Counted from the stretch's first letter, positions 1 through 11,441 are shown. The stretch: 64,000 nt of DNA from Methylobacterium sp. J-078 (GCF_022829285.1 NZ_JAKSYI010000094.1:1-64000), one strand, 5' to 3'. Made by a program: numbers and translations. The notes: a model not told the origin generated them from the sequence alone.

Positions 1-2
1 GC

Positions 3-123
3 CGGTCTGGTGGTTTGAGCGGTGTGCCCAGAACCCGATCCCATCTCGAACTCGGCCGTTAAACGCACCAGCGCCCATGGTACTGTGTCTCAAGACACGG
101 GAGAGTCGGTCGCCGCCAGACCT
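3..123 (+). rRNA. rrf: 5S ribosomal RNA
   Basis: Structural RNA of the large ribosomal subunit. The terminal helix is visible: GGTCTGG at 4-10 pairs with CCAGACC at 116-122. The universally conserved core around CCGATCCCATCTCGAACTCG (34-53) and the GGTACTGTGTCTCAAGACAC arm (79-98) match alphaproteobacterial 5S rRNA. It is probably complete, with the 23S gene lying upstream outside the window. No tRNA-fMet is seen between it and the terminator. The ends are approximate by a few bases. Confidence 0.93.
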
Positions 124-192
124 GCCCAGAACAAGAGGCGCTCAACACATGAGCCAGTCCCTCTAAACGATCCGCCAAAGCCGTCTCGATCG

Positions 193-220
193 AGGCCGTC
201 CCGCCCGGGACGGCCTTTTT
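193..220 (+). terminator. Rho-independent terminator of the rRNA operon
   Basis: A perfect 9-bp stem (GGCCGTCCC at 194-202 with GGGACGGCC at 207-215, loop GCCC) is followed by five T residues (216-220). It lies 70 bases after the 5S rRNA and before the next promoter region, so it most likely ends the rRNA transcript. Confidence 0.88.
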
Positions 221-379
221 CGTGTTTGCGGGCATGACCAAACCGTCATCCGCCTGCCAGCCGTGCGCAACATCCAGTCCCCTACGATCCCCTGCGTCGA
301 GCGCGAGGGGAGGGGTGGCATGAGGATGTCTGGAGAAGGTGGTTTCCCGCGGGCGGGCGAGCCCGTATCACTCGCGTCC

Positions 380-1090
380 ATGCGTCTGCTCATCATCGAG
401 GACGATCGCGAGGCGGTCGCCTATCTCGTCAAGGCTTTCCGGGAGGCCGGCCATGTCCCGGATCATGCCACCGACGGCCTCGACGGCTATGCCCTCGCCC
501 GCGAGGGTGCGTACGATGTGCTCATCGTCGACCGCATGCTGCCGAAGCTCGACGGCCTGTCGCTGATCCGATCCCTGCGGGAGCAGGGCGTGACGGTCCC
601 GGTGCTCATCCTGTCTGCCCTGGGACAGGTGGACGATCGGGTGAAGGGACTGCGCGCCGGGGGGGACGACTACCTGCCGAAACCCTACGCATTTTCCGAA
701 CTGCTCGCCCGGGCCGAGGTTCTCGCGCGGCGACGCTCCGGACCGAACGCCGCGCCCGAGGCCACGTCCTACCGGGTGGGCGACCTTGAGCTCGACCGCC
801 TGTCTCACCGGGTCACCCGCGCGGGCCACGAGATCGCGCTCCAGCCCCGCGAGTTCCGGTTGCTCGAATACCTGATGCGCCATGCCGGGCAGGTGGTGAC
901 CCGCACGATGCTCCTGGAACACGTCTGGGATTATCACTTCGACCCGCAGACCAACGTGATCGACGTGCACGTCTCGCGCCTGCGCGCCAAGATCGACAAG
1001 GAGTTCGGGCCTCCGATTCTGCACACGGTGCGGGGCACCGGCTACGTGCTCCGGGCCGACGAGGCCCGCGGCCCCGTCGCGGTCTCGTGA
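380..1090 (+). CDS. OmpR/PhoB-family DNA-binding response regulator
   Basis: Two-component transcription factor of 236 aa. The receiver domain (1-115) has acidic residues E7-D8-D9, phospho-acceptor D51 (in VDRMLP), S79 and K101. The winged-helix DNA-binding domain (about 135-225) carries the usual LQPREFRLLEYL and VRGTGYVL motifs. The start at 380 (MRLLIIEDD) matches the family N-terminus. An in-frame ATG at 320 has a better purine-rich Shine-Dalgarno (GAGGGGAGGGG) and would add 20 residues, so the start is uncertain. The 3' end overlaps the kinase gene by four bases (GTGA), which makes it the cognate regulator. Regulator-kinase-glnE-pleC is, from memory, also the order in Sinorhizobium. Target genes are unknown. 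Confidence 0.9.
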   Translation: MRLLIIEDDREAVAYLVKAFREAGHVPDHATDGLDGYALAREGAYDVLIVDRMLPKLDGLSLIRSLREQGVTVPVLILSALGQVDDRVKGLRAGGDDYLPKPYAFSELLARAEVLARRRSGPNAAPEATSYRVGDLELDRLSHRVTRAGHEIALQPREFRLLEYLMRHAGQVVTRTMLLEHVWDYHFDPQTNVIDVHVSRLRAKIDKEFGPPILHTVRGTGYVLRADEARGPVAVS

Positions 1091-2496
1091 AGGCGGTGGA
1101 GGAGGGACGGAGCGGGCGGCTTCGCAACCTGTTTCGCACCACCGCCTTCAAGTTGTCCTTCGCCTACCTCGTGGTCTTTGCGACCTTCGCGCTGCTGGCC
1201 CTCGGTTACGTCGCCTGGAATGCGAGCCGGGCCCTCGACGACCAGATGGTCTCCACCATCGAGGCCGAGATCAACGGCCTGTCCGAGCAGTACAAGGTCG
1301 GGGGCTTGCGTCGCCTGATCGCCGCCGTTCAGCGGCGTGCCGGTGAGCCCGGCGCCTCCCTCTACCTCGTGACCAACGCGGCAGGCGAACGCATCGTCGG
1401 CAATATCGAGGCGCTGCCCACTGGGCTCCTCGTCGATCCCGGCCAGACCGAGGCCGACTACGTCCGCAACGGGGAGTCCCAGTCCCTCGACCACCGCGCG
1501 ATCATGCAGATCTTCGTGCTGCCGGGCGGCTTTCGCCTGTTGGTCGGGCGCGACGTGGAGGAGCGGGATCGCCTGCGCCTCGTGATCGGGCGGACCTTCG
1601 GCTCCTCGGTGGGGCTCGTGGTGCTGCTCGGGGTGGCGGGCGCCTGGTTCATTGCCAGCCGCGTCCTGAAGCGCGTCGATGCGATGACCGAGACCACGCG
1701 CCGGATCATGGCCGGCGACCTCGACGGGCGCCTCGCCGTCGCCGGCACCGGTGACGAACTCGATCGCCTCGCTCGCAACCTCAACGCGATGCTAGAGCGG
1801 ATCGGTGAGCTCATGCGGGGCCTGCGCGATGTCTCTGACAACATCGCGCACGATCTCAAGACGCCCTTGACCCGCCTGCGCAACCGGGCCGAGGAGGCGC
1901 TGCGGACCGTCGAGACGCCGGAGAGCCTGCGAGCCGCCCTGGAGGGCGTGATCGCGGAGAGCGATGGTCTGATCCGCGTCTTCAACGCCCTTCTGATGAT
2001 TGCTCGGCTCGAGGGCATCGACGCCAACCAGGACTTCGTCGCGTTCGATGCCGGTGCGGTGATGCAATCCGTCGCCGAACTCTACGAGCCCCTGGCCTCG
2101 GAGCAGGGCACCACGCTGATCGTCGAGACCGGCGACGCGGCGCTGACGATGCGAGGCAACCGCGAACTGGTCGGTCAGGCGCTGGCCAACCTCGTCGACA
2201 ATGCGGTGAAGTATGGCGGCGCGCAGGGCGTGATCCGCCTCACCGCCGCGCGGCTCGGCGAGACCCTGCGCCTCAGCGTCGCCGATTCCGGGCCCGGCAT
2301 CCCCGCGGAGGCACGGGGGCGGGTCCTCGACCGCTTCGTGCGCCTGGAGGAGGCACGCTCCCGCCCGGGCTTCGGCCTCGGGCTCAGCCTCGTCAACGCG
2401 GTGGTGCGCCTCCACCAGGGCACGCTCAGCCTGGAGGACGATGCCCCCGGACTTCGGGTCGTGGTAACCCTGCCGGTGGATGCGTCGGGAGGGTAG
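1087..2496 (+). CDS. HAMP-containing sensor histidine kinase
   Basis: Membrane sensor kinase of 469 aa, partner of the preceding regulator. It has an N-terminal transmembrane helix (about 22-44), a short periplasmic sensor region (45-160) and a second helix (about 163-190). A HAMP linker follows (about 190-245), then HisKA with phospho-accepting H255 in the IAHDLKTPLTRLR box, and a HATPase domain with N box (NLVDNAVKYGG), G1 box (DSGPGIP) and G2 box (GFGLGLSLV). The GTG start at 1087 overlaps the regulator stop, implying translational coupling. The signal sensed cannot be told from sequence. Confidence 0.9.
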   Translation: MKAVEEGRSGRLRNLFRTTAFKLSFAYLVVFATFALLALGYVAWNASRALDDQMVSTIEAEINGLSEQYKVGGLRRLIAAVQRRAGEPGASLYLVTNAAGERIVGNIEALPTGLLVDPGQTEADYVRNGESQSLDHRAIMQIFVLPGGFRLLVGRDVEERDRLRLVIGRTFGSSVGLVVLLGVAGAWFIASRVLKRVDAMTETTRRIMAGDLDGRLAVAGTGDELDRLARNLNAMLERIGELMRGLRDVSDNIAHDLKTPLTRLRNRAEEALRTVETPESLRAALEGVIAESDGLIRVFNALLMIARLEGIDANQDFVAFDAGAVMQSVAELYEPLASEQGTTLIVETGDAALTMRGNRELVGQALANLVDNAVKYGGAQGVIRLTAARLGETLRLSVADSGPGIPAEARGRVLDRFVRLEEARSRPGFGLGLSLVNAVVRLHQGTLSLEDDAPGLRVVVTLPVDASGG

Positions 2497-2500
2497 GGCC

Positions 2501-5419
2501 ATGGCTCAGGACGGTGGCGGACGAAGCGGCAGCCTTCGCGCGCGCCTGCGCGCTGCCCCGGTCCTGTCCGATCCCGAGGCTGCCGCCGCCCGACTGGAGG
2601 ATGTCGCGCCGGACTTCGCACCCGGGTTCCTGAACCCGGAGATTCGGGCGCTTCTGCTCGGGCTCGCCGACCATTCGCCCTTCCTCTGGCAATTGGTCGC
2701 CCGGACCCCCGACCGCCTGGCGGCCCTGATCGACGCGGAACCCGAAGCGGCCCATGCGGAGATCGTCGCCCGGCAGCGGACAGCCGGGCGGGAGGTCGAC
2801 CACGCGCTCTTGGCGACGAACCTGCGGCGAAACCGGGCCGAGCACGCACTCCTCGTGGCACTTGCCGATATCGGTGGCCTCTGGTCGCTGGCCGAGGTGA
2901 CGGCGGCTCTTTCGGATTTCGCCGATGCCTCGGTGCGCGCCGCCGCGGACGCGATGCTGTTGCAGGCAGCGGGCGCAGGCCGCTTCCTGCCGCGGCATAT
3001 GGACGATCCTCAGGTGGGCTCCGGCCTCGTCGTGCTGGCGCTCGGCAAGCATGGCGCGGGCGAGCTGAACTATTCCAGCGACATCGACCTCGTGGTGTTC
3101 TTCGATGCCGAGGCCGCACCGCTGAAGGCCGACGTGTCCCCGACTCCGTTCTTCACCAAGCTCGCGCAGGGCATGGCCAAGCTCCTGCAGGAGCGGACCG
3201 CCGACGGCTACGTGCACCGGGTCGATTACCGTCTGCGGCCGGACCCCGGCTCCACCCCGGCGGCCCTCTCCCTGAACGCGGCCTACCTCTACTACGAGAA
3301 CCTCGGCCAGAACTGGGAGCGGGCGGCCTACATCAAGGCGCGGGCGATCGCGGGCGATATCCCCGCCGGCGAGGCGTTCTTGGCGAACCTGCGCCCCTTC
3401 GTCTGGCGCAAGTACTTCGATTTCGCCTCCATCGCCGACGTGCACGCGATGAAGCGCCAGATCCACGCGGTGCGCGGCCACGACACCATCGCGGTGGCCG
3501 GACACGACATCAAGCTCGGGCGCGGCGGCATCCGCGAAATCGAGTTCTTCGTCCAGACCCAGCAGCTCGTCTTCGGCGGGCGCCGGCCCGAGTTGCGCGG
3601 ACGCGGCACCGTGGCGATGCTCGCGGGCCTGACGCGGGACGGCTGGATCGATGCGACCGCGCGCGACGACCTGACCGCGGCCTACGATTTCCTGCGCACG
3701 GTCGAGCATCGCCTGCAGATGGTGCGCGACGAGCAGACCCAGCGCCTGCCCCAGGAGCCGGAGGAGCTCGCGCGCTTCGCGCGCTTCGCCGGCTTCGCCG
3801 ACCGTTCGGCCTTCGAGGCGGCACTGCTCCATCACGCCCGGCGTGTGCAGGGCCATTACGCGATGTTGTTCGAGGCCGAGCCGGACCTTTCCTCGGATGT
3901 GGGCGACCTCGTCTTCAGCGGCACGGGGGACGATCCCGCCACCTTGGCGACCCTTAGCAAGCTCGGCTTCCGCGAGCCCGAGCGGGCTGTCGAGACGGTG
4001 CGCGGCTGGCATTTCGGTCGGCGCCCCGCCGTGCGGACCCCGCGCGCTCGGGAGGTTCTGACGGAACTGGTCCCGGCCCTGATGCAGGCGCTCGGCGGCA
4101 CGGCGCAGCCGGACGCCGCCCTCGATACCCTTGACCGGGCCTTCGCCCGGATGCCGGCGGCCCTCGAACTCCTGACCATCCTGCGTTCCAACGAGCGGCT
4201 GCGGCTGCTCTTCGCCGATCTTCTCGGAACCGCGCCCCGCCTGGCCGAGACCGTGGCCTTTAGTCCGCATGTGCTCGATGCGGTGATCGACCGGGATTTC
4301 GCCGAGGCAACGACGGATGCTGCGGACCTCGCCGCGCAGTTCCGGAATCGCCTCGGCCAGCCGAGTGACCACGAGGATTTCCTCGACCGCAGCCGCGATG
4401 CCGCCCGGCAGCTCCGCTTCCTGACGGGGGCACGGCTCCTCTCCGGGATCTTGTCCCCGGAGGAAGCGGGCCGCGCCTTCACGGGCATCGCGGACGCGGT
4501 CATCGGCACGACCCTGGAGCGCATCGCGGACGCGTTCTTCGCCGAGCACGGCGCGGTGCCGGGGGGGCGCATGGCGATTCTCGGTCTCGGCCGCCTGGGC
4601 TCGCGCCAGCTCACCGCCGATTCCGACCTCGACCTCGTGATCCTCTACGATTTCGACCCGGCCGATCGCATGAGCGCGGGCCCCAAGCCCCTCGACGCAG
4701 CGGTGGCGTACAACCGCCTCGCCCAGCGCCTCGTCGCCTCACTGACCGTGCCCACCCGGCGCGGACATCTCTATGAGGTCGATCTGCGGCTGCGGCCGGG
4801 GGGCGGGCAGGGGCCCGTGGCGGTGCAATGGCGAGGCTTCCGCACCTATCACGCCGGCGAGGCGGAACTTTGGGAGCACATGGCCCTGACCCGCGCGCGG
4901 GTCATCGCGGGAGATGCGGAACTCGCCGCCGACCTCGACCGGGACATCCGCGCCATCGTCGGCCGCGAGCGGGAGGCCGCCGAGGTCCACCGAGCGGTCC
5001 ATGCCATGCGCATGCTGGTGGAGCGGGAGAAGGGGGATCGCGGCGCCCTCGACCTCAAGCTCGCCCCGGGCGGGCTGCTCGACCTGGACTTCCTGGCTCA
5101 GGCGCTCGTACTCGCCCACGCCCATCGCCTGCCCGATCTCATCGGGCTCGGCGCCTGCGCGGTGTTCGCGCGCGCCGCCGATGCGGGGCTGCTGGCCGCG
5201 GGCGAGGCCGAGGCGTTGATGGAAGCCTATCGGACCTTCGACGCCGTGCTGCATTGGCAGCGGCTGATGGTGGAGGGCGATTCCGCGGCGGCGTCACCCG
5301 TGACCCTGTCGCGGCTCGCCGTTGCCATGGGCGCGCCCGATGCGGCGCGGCTGGTGGCGCAACTCGACGACCAGCGCCACGCGGTGCGTGTGCTGTTCGA
5401 CCACCTGCTGTCGGATTGA
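2501..5419 (+). CDS. glnE: Bifunctional glutamine synthetase adenylyltransferase/deadenylase
   Basis: Cytoplasmic enzyme of 972 aa that adenylylates and deadenylylates glutamine synthetase (GlnA) in response to PII protein and glutamine, as known for GlnE. Two nucleotidyltransferase domains are visible. The N-terminal (adenylyl-removing) one has G187-E-L-N-Y-S-S-D194-I-D196; the C-terminal (adenylylating) one has the GRLGSRQLTADSDLDLVILY-type site around residue 700. Each is followed by a helical GlnD-PII-uridylyltransferase-like domain. Length fits the family. The start at 2501 was chosen because GGGAGGG lies 6-10 bases upstream. It begins five bases after the kinase stop, so it is probably co-transcribed with the two-component genes. 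Confidence 0.96.
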   Translation: MAQDGGGRSGSLRARLRAAPVLSDPEAAAARLEDVAPDFAPGFLNPEIRALLLGLADHSPFLWQLVARTPDRLAALIDAEPEAAHAEIVARQRTAGREVDHALLATNLRRNRAEHALLVALADIGGLWSLAEVTAALSDFADASVRAAADAMLLQAAGAGRFLPRHMDDPQVGSGLVVLALGKHGAGELNYSSDIDLVVFFDAEAAPLKADVSPTPFFTKLAQGMAKLLQERTADGYVHRVDYRLRPDPGSTPAALSLNAAYLYYENLGQNWERAAYIKARAIAGDIPAGEAFLANLRPFVWRKYFDFASIADVHAMKRQIHAVRGHDTIAVAGHDIKLGRGGIREIEFFVQTQQLVFGGRRPELRGRGTVAMLAGLTRDGWIDATARDDLTAAYDFLRTVEHRLQMVRDEQTQRLPQEPEELARFARFAGFADRSAFEAALLHHARRVQGHYAMLFEAEPDLSSDVGDLVFSGTGDDPATLATLSKLGFREPERAVETVRGWHFGRRPAVRTPRAREVLTELVPALMQALGGTAQPDAALDTLDRAFARMPAALELLTILRSNERLRLLFADLLGTAPRLAETVAFSPHVLDAVIDRDFAEATTDAADLAAQFRNRLGQPSDHEDFLDRSRDAARQLRFLTGARLLSGILSPEEAGRAFTGIADAVIGTTLERIADAFFAEHGAVPGGRMAILGLGRLGSRQLTADSDLDLVILYDFDPADRMSAGPKPLDAAVAYNRLAQRLVASLTVPTRRGHLYEVDLRLRPGGGQGPVAVQWRGFRTYHAGEAELWEHMALTRARVIAGDAELAADLDRDIRAIVGREREAAEVHRAVHAMRMLVEREKGDRGALDLKLAPGGLLDLDFLAQALVLAHAHRLPDLIGLGACAVFARAADAGLLAAGEAEALMEAYRTFDAVLHWQRLMVEGDSAAASPVTLSRLAVAMGAPDAARLVAQLDDQRHAVRVLFDHLLSD

Positions 5420-5449
5420 CGGATTGCGTGAGAGGCCGAGGGCCGGGCT

Positions 5450-7828
<2,379 letters not shown>

Positions 7829-7884
7829 GGTCTGACTCCGCAACTGAGTTGAATCGGTGGAAGCGGGCCCGCGAGCGCCGCTTC

Positions 7885-7900
7885 GAATCGTATACGATTC
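7885..7900. promoter_or_regulatory. Perfect 16-bp palindrome, candidate operator
   Basis: GAATCGTATACGATTC is a perfect inverted repeat centred on GTATAC, 57 bp upstream of the pleC-like start. It overlaps the proposed -10 box, a geometry typical of a repressor operator. A GTATAC core is common in sites of GntR/FadR-type regulators (general knowledge). The binding protein is unknown. Confidence 0.5.
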
Positions 7901-7925
7901 AGCATTTCCACCGGTGTTTTGTCCA
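7897..7925 (-). promoter_or_regulatory. Candidate sigma-70 promoter for the pleC-like gene
   Basis: On the minus strand TGGACA (7920-7925) and CTGAAT (7897-7902) are separated by 17 bases. The -35 matches TTGACA in five of six positions; the -10 is weaker. The remainder of the 7829-8022 gap holds no gene. Confidence 0.42.
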
Positions 7926-8022
7926 CGCGTTTTTTTCGGCTCCGCTTGACTCGTCCGCCGAATCGAAGGGCGGAAACAAGTGCTAAGTCGGCCCGAAAAG
8001 GCGATTCGGATCAGTGGTTTGG

Positions 8023-10650
8023 CTAGCCGGCAAGGGTCCGCGCCAGGATATCGCCGACGTCGCGCGACAGCGCGGAGGCCGCACGAATTTCCAGCAGTGT
8101 GGATTTTGCCAGATCGCGCCGCCCGGGCTCCAGCATCCGCCAGGAGCCGAAGGCCGTGAGCATGCGCGCGGCGACCTGGGGATTCGTCCGATCAAGGGCC
8201 AGGACCGTTTCCGCTACGAGGCGATAGCCGGCGCCGTCTGCACGGTTGAATTGCGTCGGGTTCCCCATGCTGAAGCTGCCGATGAGGGCGCGGACCCGGT
8301 TCGGATTGGTCATCGAGAAGGTCGGGTGGACCTGCAGGCGGCGGATGCGCTCGGGCGTGCCCGCCTCCGGGATCGTGGCCTGGATCGCAAGCCACTTGTC
8401 GAGGACGAGTGGTTCGGCGCGGTAGGCCTCGGCAAATCGCGCGAGGGCGTTCTCGCGCGCAGGCCCGGGCATCTGCGCCAGCACCGCGAGCGCGGCGAGA
8501 CGATCGGTCATCGTCGTGGCGCCGGCCATCTGGGCCTCGGCCTGCGCCGTCGCGCCGTCCGGATCGGTCGCGGCCAGGAGGTCGAGGGCGGCGTTGCGCA
8601 GCGCCCGGCGGCCGGCCGAGGAGGCATCGGGATTGAACGGAGTTCCGGGCGCATCCGCCAGGGCGTCGCGCAGGTGTCGGAGGCGCTCTGCGAGGCCGGC
8701 CCCGAGGGTTCGCCGCAGGGCGTGGCGGGCGCGATGGATGGCATTGGGGTCGATCTCGGCGCCGATCTCGTTGGCGACATCCGCCTCGCTCGGGAGCGCC
8801 AGGATCAGGGCGGCGAAGGCGGGATCGGCCAGCGCCTCCGCGTCGAGGAAGGCGGCGAGGGCCGCCGCGAAGGCCTCGGCGGCTTCCTTCGGCAGGATGC
8901 CCGAGCGCGTGCCCTGCACGAGGAGACGCATCGCGACACTCTGGGCTGCCTGCCAGCGATTGAACGGATCGCTGTCGTGGCGGAGCAGCACGAGCCGGTC
9001 GGCGTCGGCCATGTCCATCTCGATCCGCACCGGGGCGGAGAAGCCGCGAAACAGCGACGGCACCGGCGGTGTGGCGACGCCGGTGAAGGTGAGGGTTTCG
9101 CTCGCCCGCTCCAGCACGAACACGCCGTCCCGGACCCGGTCGCAGACTGCTGCGAGGGGACCGTCGGCGCCGACGAGGCCGAGGCTCACGGGAATGACCA
9201 GGGGCGGGCTGTCGGGGGCGCCGGGCAGGCTCTGGCGGAAGGTCAGGCGGTAGCTGCGCGCGTCCGCGTCGTAGGCGCCCTGCACGGCGACGCGCGGCGT
9301 GCCCGGCCGCTCGTACCAGCGCGCGAAGGCGTCGAGATCCCGGCCCGAGGCGGCCGCGAAGGCGGCCAGGAAATCCTCCACCGTGGCCGCGCGGCCGTCG
9401 TTGTCGGCAAAGTAGCGGTCCATGCCGGCGCGGAAGGCCTGAGCGCCGAGGAGCGTGCGCAGCATCCGCACGATCTCGGCCCCCTTCTCGTAGACGGTCG
9501 CCGTGTAGAAGTTGTTGATCTCGGCATATTGCCGGGGCCGTACCGGGTGGGCCAGCGGCCCGGCATCCTCGGGGAACTGCCGGGCGCGCAGGGTGCGGAC
9601 CTCGCCGATGCGGTGCACCGCGCGCGACCGCATGTCGGACGAGAACTCCTGGTCGCGGAAGACCGTCAGCCCCTCCTTGAGGCAGAGCTGGAACCAGTCC
9701 CGGCAGGTGATGCGGTTGCCCGTCCAATTGTGGAAATACTCGTGCGCGATGATGGCCTCGATCGCCGCGTAATCGGCATCCGTCGCCGTCTCGGGAGAGG
9801 CCAGCACGTAGCGGTCGTTGAAGATGTTGAGGCCCTTGTTCTCCATCGCGCCCATGTTGAAGTCGGAGACCGCGACCACATTGAAGACATCGAGGTCGTA
9901 GGCGCGGCCGAAGGCGGTCTCGTCCCAGGCCATCGAGCGCGCGACGGCCTCCAAGGCGTAGTCCGCCCGCGCGGCCTTGCCCGGCTCGACATAGACGGCG
10001 AGCGCCACCCGCCGGCCCTCGGTCGTGGTGAAATCGCGCCGGACGTGGTCGAGGCGCCCGCCGACCAGGGCGAAGAGGTAGGCCGGCTTCGGGTGGGGAT
10101 CGTGCCAGATCGCGTAGTGACGCCCCGGCCCAGCCTCGCCCGCCTCCATCGGATTTCCGTTACCGAGGAGGACCGGAGCCTCGGCCCGGTCCGCCTCGAT
10201 GCGGGTGGTGTAGACCGCCATCACGTCGGGTCGGTCGAGAAAGTAGGTGATCCTGCGGAAGCCGTCGGCCTCGCACTGCGTGCAGTAGACGCCGTTCGAC
10301 CGGTAGAGGCCCATCAGCTTCGTGTTGGCCGTCGGGTCGATCTCGGTCTCGATCGTGAGTGTGAAGGGGCCGGCAGGCGGGCGCGCCAGGGTCAGGGTCG
10401 AGGGCGTGACCGCGTAGGCGTCGGCCACCAGGGGCGTTCCGTCGAGGCGCAAGCCCGTCAGGGTGAGATCGTCCCCGTCGAGGACCAGGGGGGCGCCGGC
10501 CCGGCCGTCCGGGTTAGGGCGCAGGCCGATCTCCGCGCGCACCCGCGTCGCGGTGGGATGCAGTGCGACGTCGAGCGCCACGGTCCCGATCAGGTAGTCG
10601 CTCGGGCGGTAATCCTCGAGGCGGATCGCGATCGGAGTCTCGGTGCGCAT
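8023..10650 (-). CDS. pepN: Aminopeptidase N (M1 family)
   Basis: Cytoplasmic zinc metallo-aminopeptidase of 875 aa, the length of proteobacterial PepN. The substrate-anchoring GAMEN sequence (in NMGAMENKGLN) precedes the zinc site H303-E304-Y-F-H307 with the third ligand E326 (the HEXXH-18-E motif). The N-terminal beta domain (about 1-185), catalytic domain and C-terminal helical DUF3458 domains are all present. It releases N-terminal residues from peptides during protein turnover. The ATG at 10650 is chosen because GGAAGGGA lies just upstream and MRTETPIAIRL fits the family N-terminus; the open frame runs further up but lacks support. It is divergent from gloA and shares the 10651-10783 spacer. 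Confidence 0.96.
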   Translation of the reverse strand: MRTETPIAIRLEDYRPSDYLIGTVALDVALHPTATRVRAEIGLRPNPDGRAGAPLVLDGDDLTLTGLRLDGTPLVADAYAVTPSTLTLARPPAGPFTLTIETEIDPTANTKLMGLYRSNGVYCTQCEADGFRRITYFLDRPDVMAVYTTRIEADRAEAPVLLGNGNPMEAGEAGPGRHYAIWHDPHPKPAYLFALVGGRLDHVRRDFTTTEGRRVALAVYVEPGKAARADYALEAVARSMAWDETAFGRAYDLDVFNVVAVSDFNMGAMENKGLNIFNDRYVLASPETATDADYAAIEAIIAHEYFHNWTGNRITCRDWFQLCLKEGLTVFRDQEFSSDMRSRAVHRIGEVRTLRARQFPEDAGPLAHPVRPRQYAEINNFYTATVYEKGAEIVRMLRTLLGAQAFRAGMDRYFADNDGRAATVEDFLAAFAAASGRDLDAFARWYERPGTPRVAVQGAYDADARSYRLTFRQSLPGAPDSPPLVIPVSLGLVGADGPLAAVCDRVRDGVFVLERASETLTFTGVATPPVPSLFRGFSAPVRIEMDMADADRLVLLRHDSDPFNRWQAAQSVAMRLLVQGTRSGILPKEAAEAFAAALAAFLDAEALADPAFAALILALPSEADVANEIGAEIDPNAIHRARHALRRTLGAGLAERLRHLRDALADAPGTPFNPDASSAGRRALRNAALDLLAATDPDGATAQAEAQMAGATTMTDRLAALAVLAQMPGPARENALARFAEAYRAEPLVLDKWLAIQATIPEAGTPERIRRLQVHPTFSMTNPNRVRALIGSFSMGNPTQFNRADGAGYRLVAETVLALDRTNPQVAARMLTAFGSWRMLEPGRRDLAKSTLLEIRAASALSRDVGDILARTLAG

Positions 10651-10724
10651 GCGGGTCCCTTCCGGCGTCCGCCCCATCTTGCGGGGGCGGCGGCAGCGGC
10701 GCAACGCGCGGGACCCCAGGCCCG

Positions 10725-10754
10725 TTGACGCGTGCGTGCGCCGGTCCACATAGG
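10725..10754 (+). promoter_or_regulatory. Candidate promoter for gloA
   Basis: TTGACG at 10725-10730 is followed after 18 bases by CATAGG (10749-10754). Transcription would begin about 20 bases before the gloA start. The same CATAGG -10 recurs upstream of dgcN (25258-25263). Confidence 0.42.
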
Positions 10755-10783
10755 CGCCATCCATCGGAAGAGAGCACTACCCC

Positions 10784-11224
10784 ATGCGTTTCCTGCACAC
10801 CATGGTCCGCGTCGCCGACCTCGACCGGGCCCTCGACTTCTACGTGAACACCTTCGGGCTCCAGGAGGTGCGCCGGGTCGACAACGAGAAGGGCCGCTTC
10901 ACCCTCGTCTTCCTCGCCGCCCCCGACGATGCCGGCACGGCGCGCGAGACCCAGGCGCCCGTCATCGAGCTGACCCACAACTGGGACCCCGAGAGCTATT
11001 CGGGCGGCCGCAATTTCGGCCACCTCGCCTATGAGGTGGACGACATCTACGCGTTCTGCGCCAAGCTCCAGGCGGCCGGCATCACCATCAACCGCCCGCC
11101 CCGCGACGGCAACATGGCCTTCGTGAAGTCCCCGGACGGCATCTCGATCGAGCTCCTGCAGAAGGGCCTGGCCAAGCCGCCGCAGGAGCCCTGGTCCTCG
11201 ATGGAGAACACGGGCTCCTGGTAG
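10784..11224 (+). CDS. gloA: Lactoylglutathione lyase (glyoxalase I)
   Basis: Converts the methylglyoxal-glutathione hemithioacetal to S-lactoylglutathione, the first step of methylglyoxal detoxification. The 146-aa protein has the two beta-alpha-beta-beta-beta modules of the VOC fold. The four metal ligands expected for GloA are at H5 (FLHTM), E62 (VIELTHNW), H80 (NFGHLAYEV) and E123 (SIELLQ). Having no insertion, it belongs to the short, usually Ni-dependent bacterial class. A GGAAGAGAG Shine-Dalgarno lies upstream. It converges with the small GcrA-like gene and shares a hairpin terminator with it. Confidence 0.95.
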   Translation: MRFLHTMVRVADLDRALDFYVNTFGLQEVRRVDNEKGRFTLVFLAAPDDAGTARETQAPVIELTHNWDPESYSGGRNFGHLAYEVDDIYAFCAKLQAAGITINRPPRDGNMAFVKSPDGISIELLQKGLAKPPQEPWSSMENTGSW

Positions 11225-11232
11225 CCCGAACC

Positions 11233-11261
11233 GACGAGCCGCCGCGCGCCGGCGGCTCGTC
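11233..11261. terminator. Bidirectional hairpin between gloA and the HTH mini-gene
   Basis: A perfect 12-bp stem (11233-11244 with 11250-11261, loop CGCGC) fills the 43-bp gap between two convergent genes. No T-run follows on either strand, so termination strength is uncertain. Confidence 0.6.
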
Positions 11262-11267
11262 CCGTCG

Positions 11268-11441
11268 TCAGGCGCCGGTCTCGGGCGCGGGCGTGAGGCC
11301 GAGCTGGCTCAGTTTCGCCGCCACGATCTCGATCGGCCGGCGCAGCTTCAGGCTCATCACCGAGACCGGGATGCCCTCCCGGGCCATCGCGGTGAGTTGC
11401 TGGACGGATTCGAGCGTCCAGGCCGTGTCGTTCGTCGCCAT
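11268..11441 (-). CDS. Small GcrA-like helix-turn-helix protein (57 aa)
   Basis: Predicted 57-aa protein with a strong Shine-Dalgarno (GGAGGAAG, four bases before ATG), which supports real translation. Residues 8-50 fit the SANT/Myb-like HTH at the N-terminus of the alphaproteobacterial cell-cycle regulator GcrA. They share a W-T-x-E-x-V-x-x-L opening, an acidic-Gly turn (REGIP) and an I/V-x-x-K-hydrophobic-x-x-LGL ending. GcrA's linker and its C-terminal sigma-70-contacting domain are absent. It could be a stand-alone DNA-binding or competitor protein, but function is not established. It is transcribed away from rnpB and converges with gloA. Confidence 0.72.
   Translation of the reverse strand: MATNDTAWTLESVQQLTAMAREGIPVSVMSLKLRRPIEIVAAKLSQLGLTPAPETGA

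Noticed and set aside
124..192. tRNA gene between 5S rRNA and the terminator
   Set aside because: No cloverleaf, T-loop consensus or CCA end is visible in this 69-base stretch.
8014..10728. 904-codon plus-strand open frame over pepN
   Set aside because: Shadow of pepN in GC-rich DNA; pepN has intact zinc and GAMEN motifs on the other strand.
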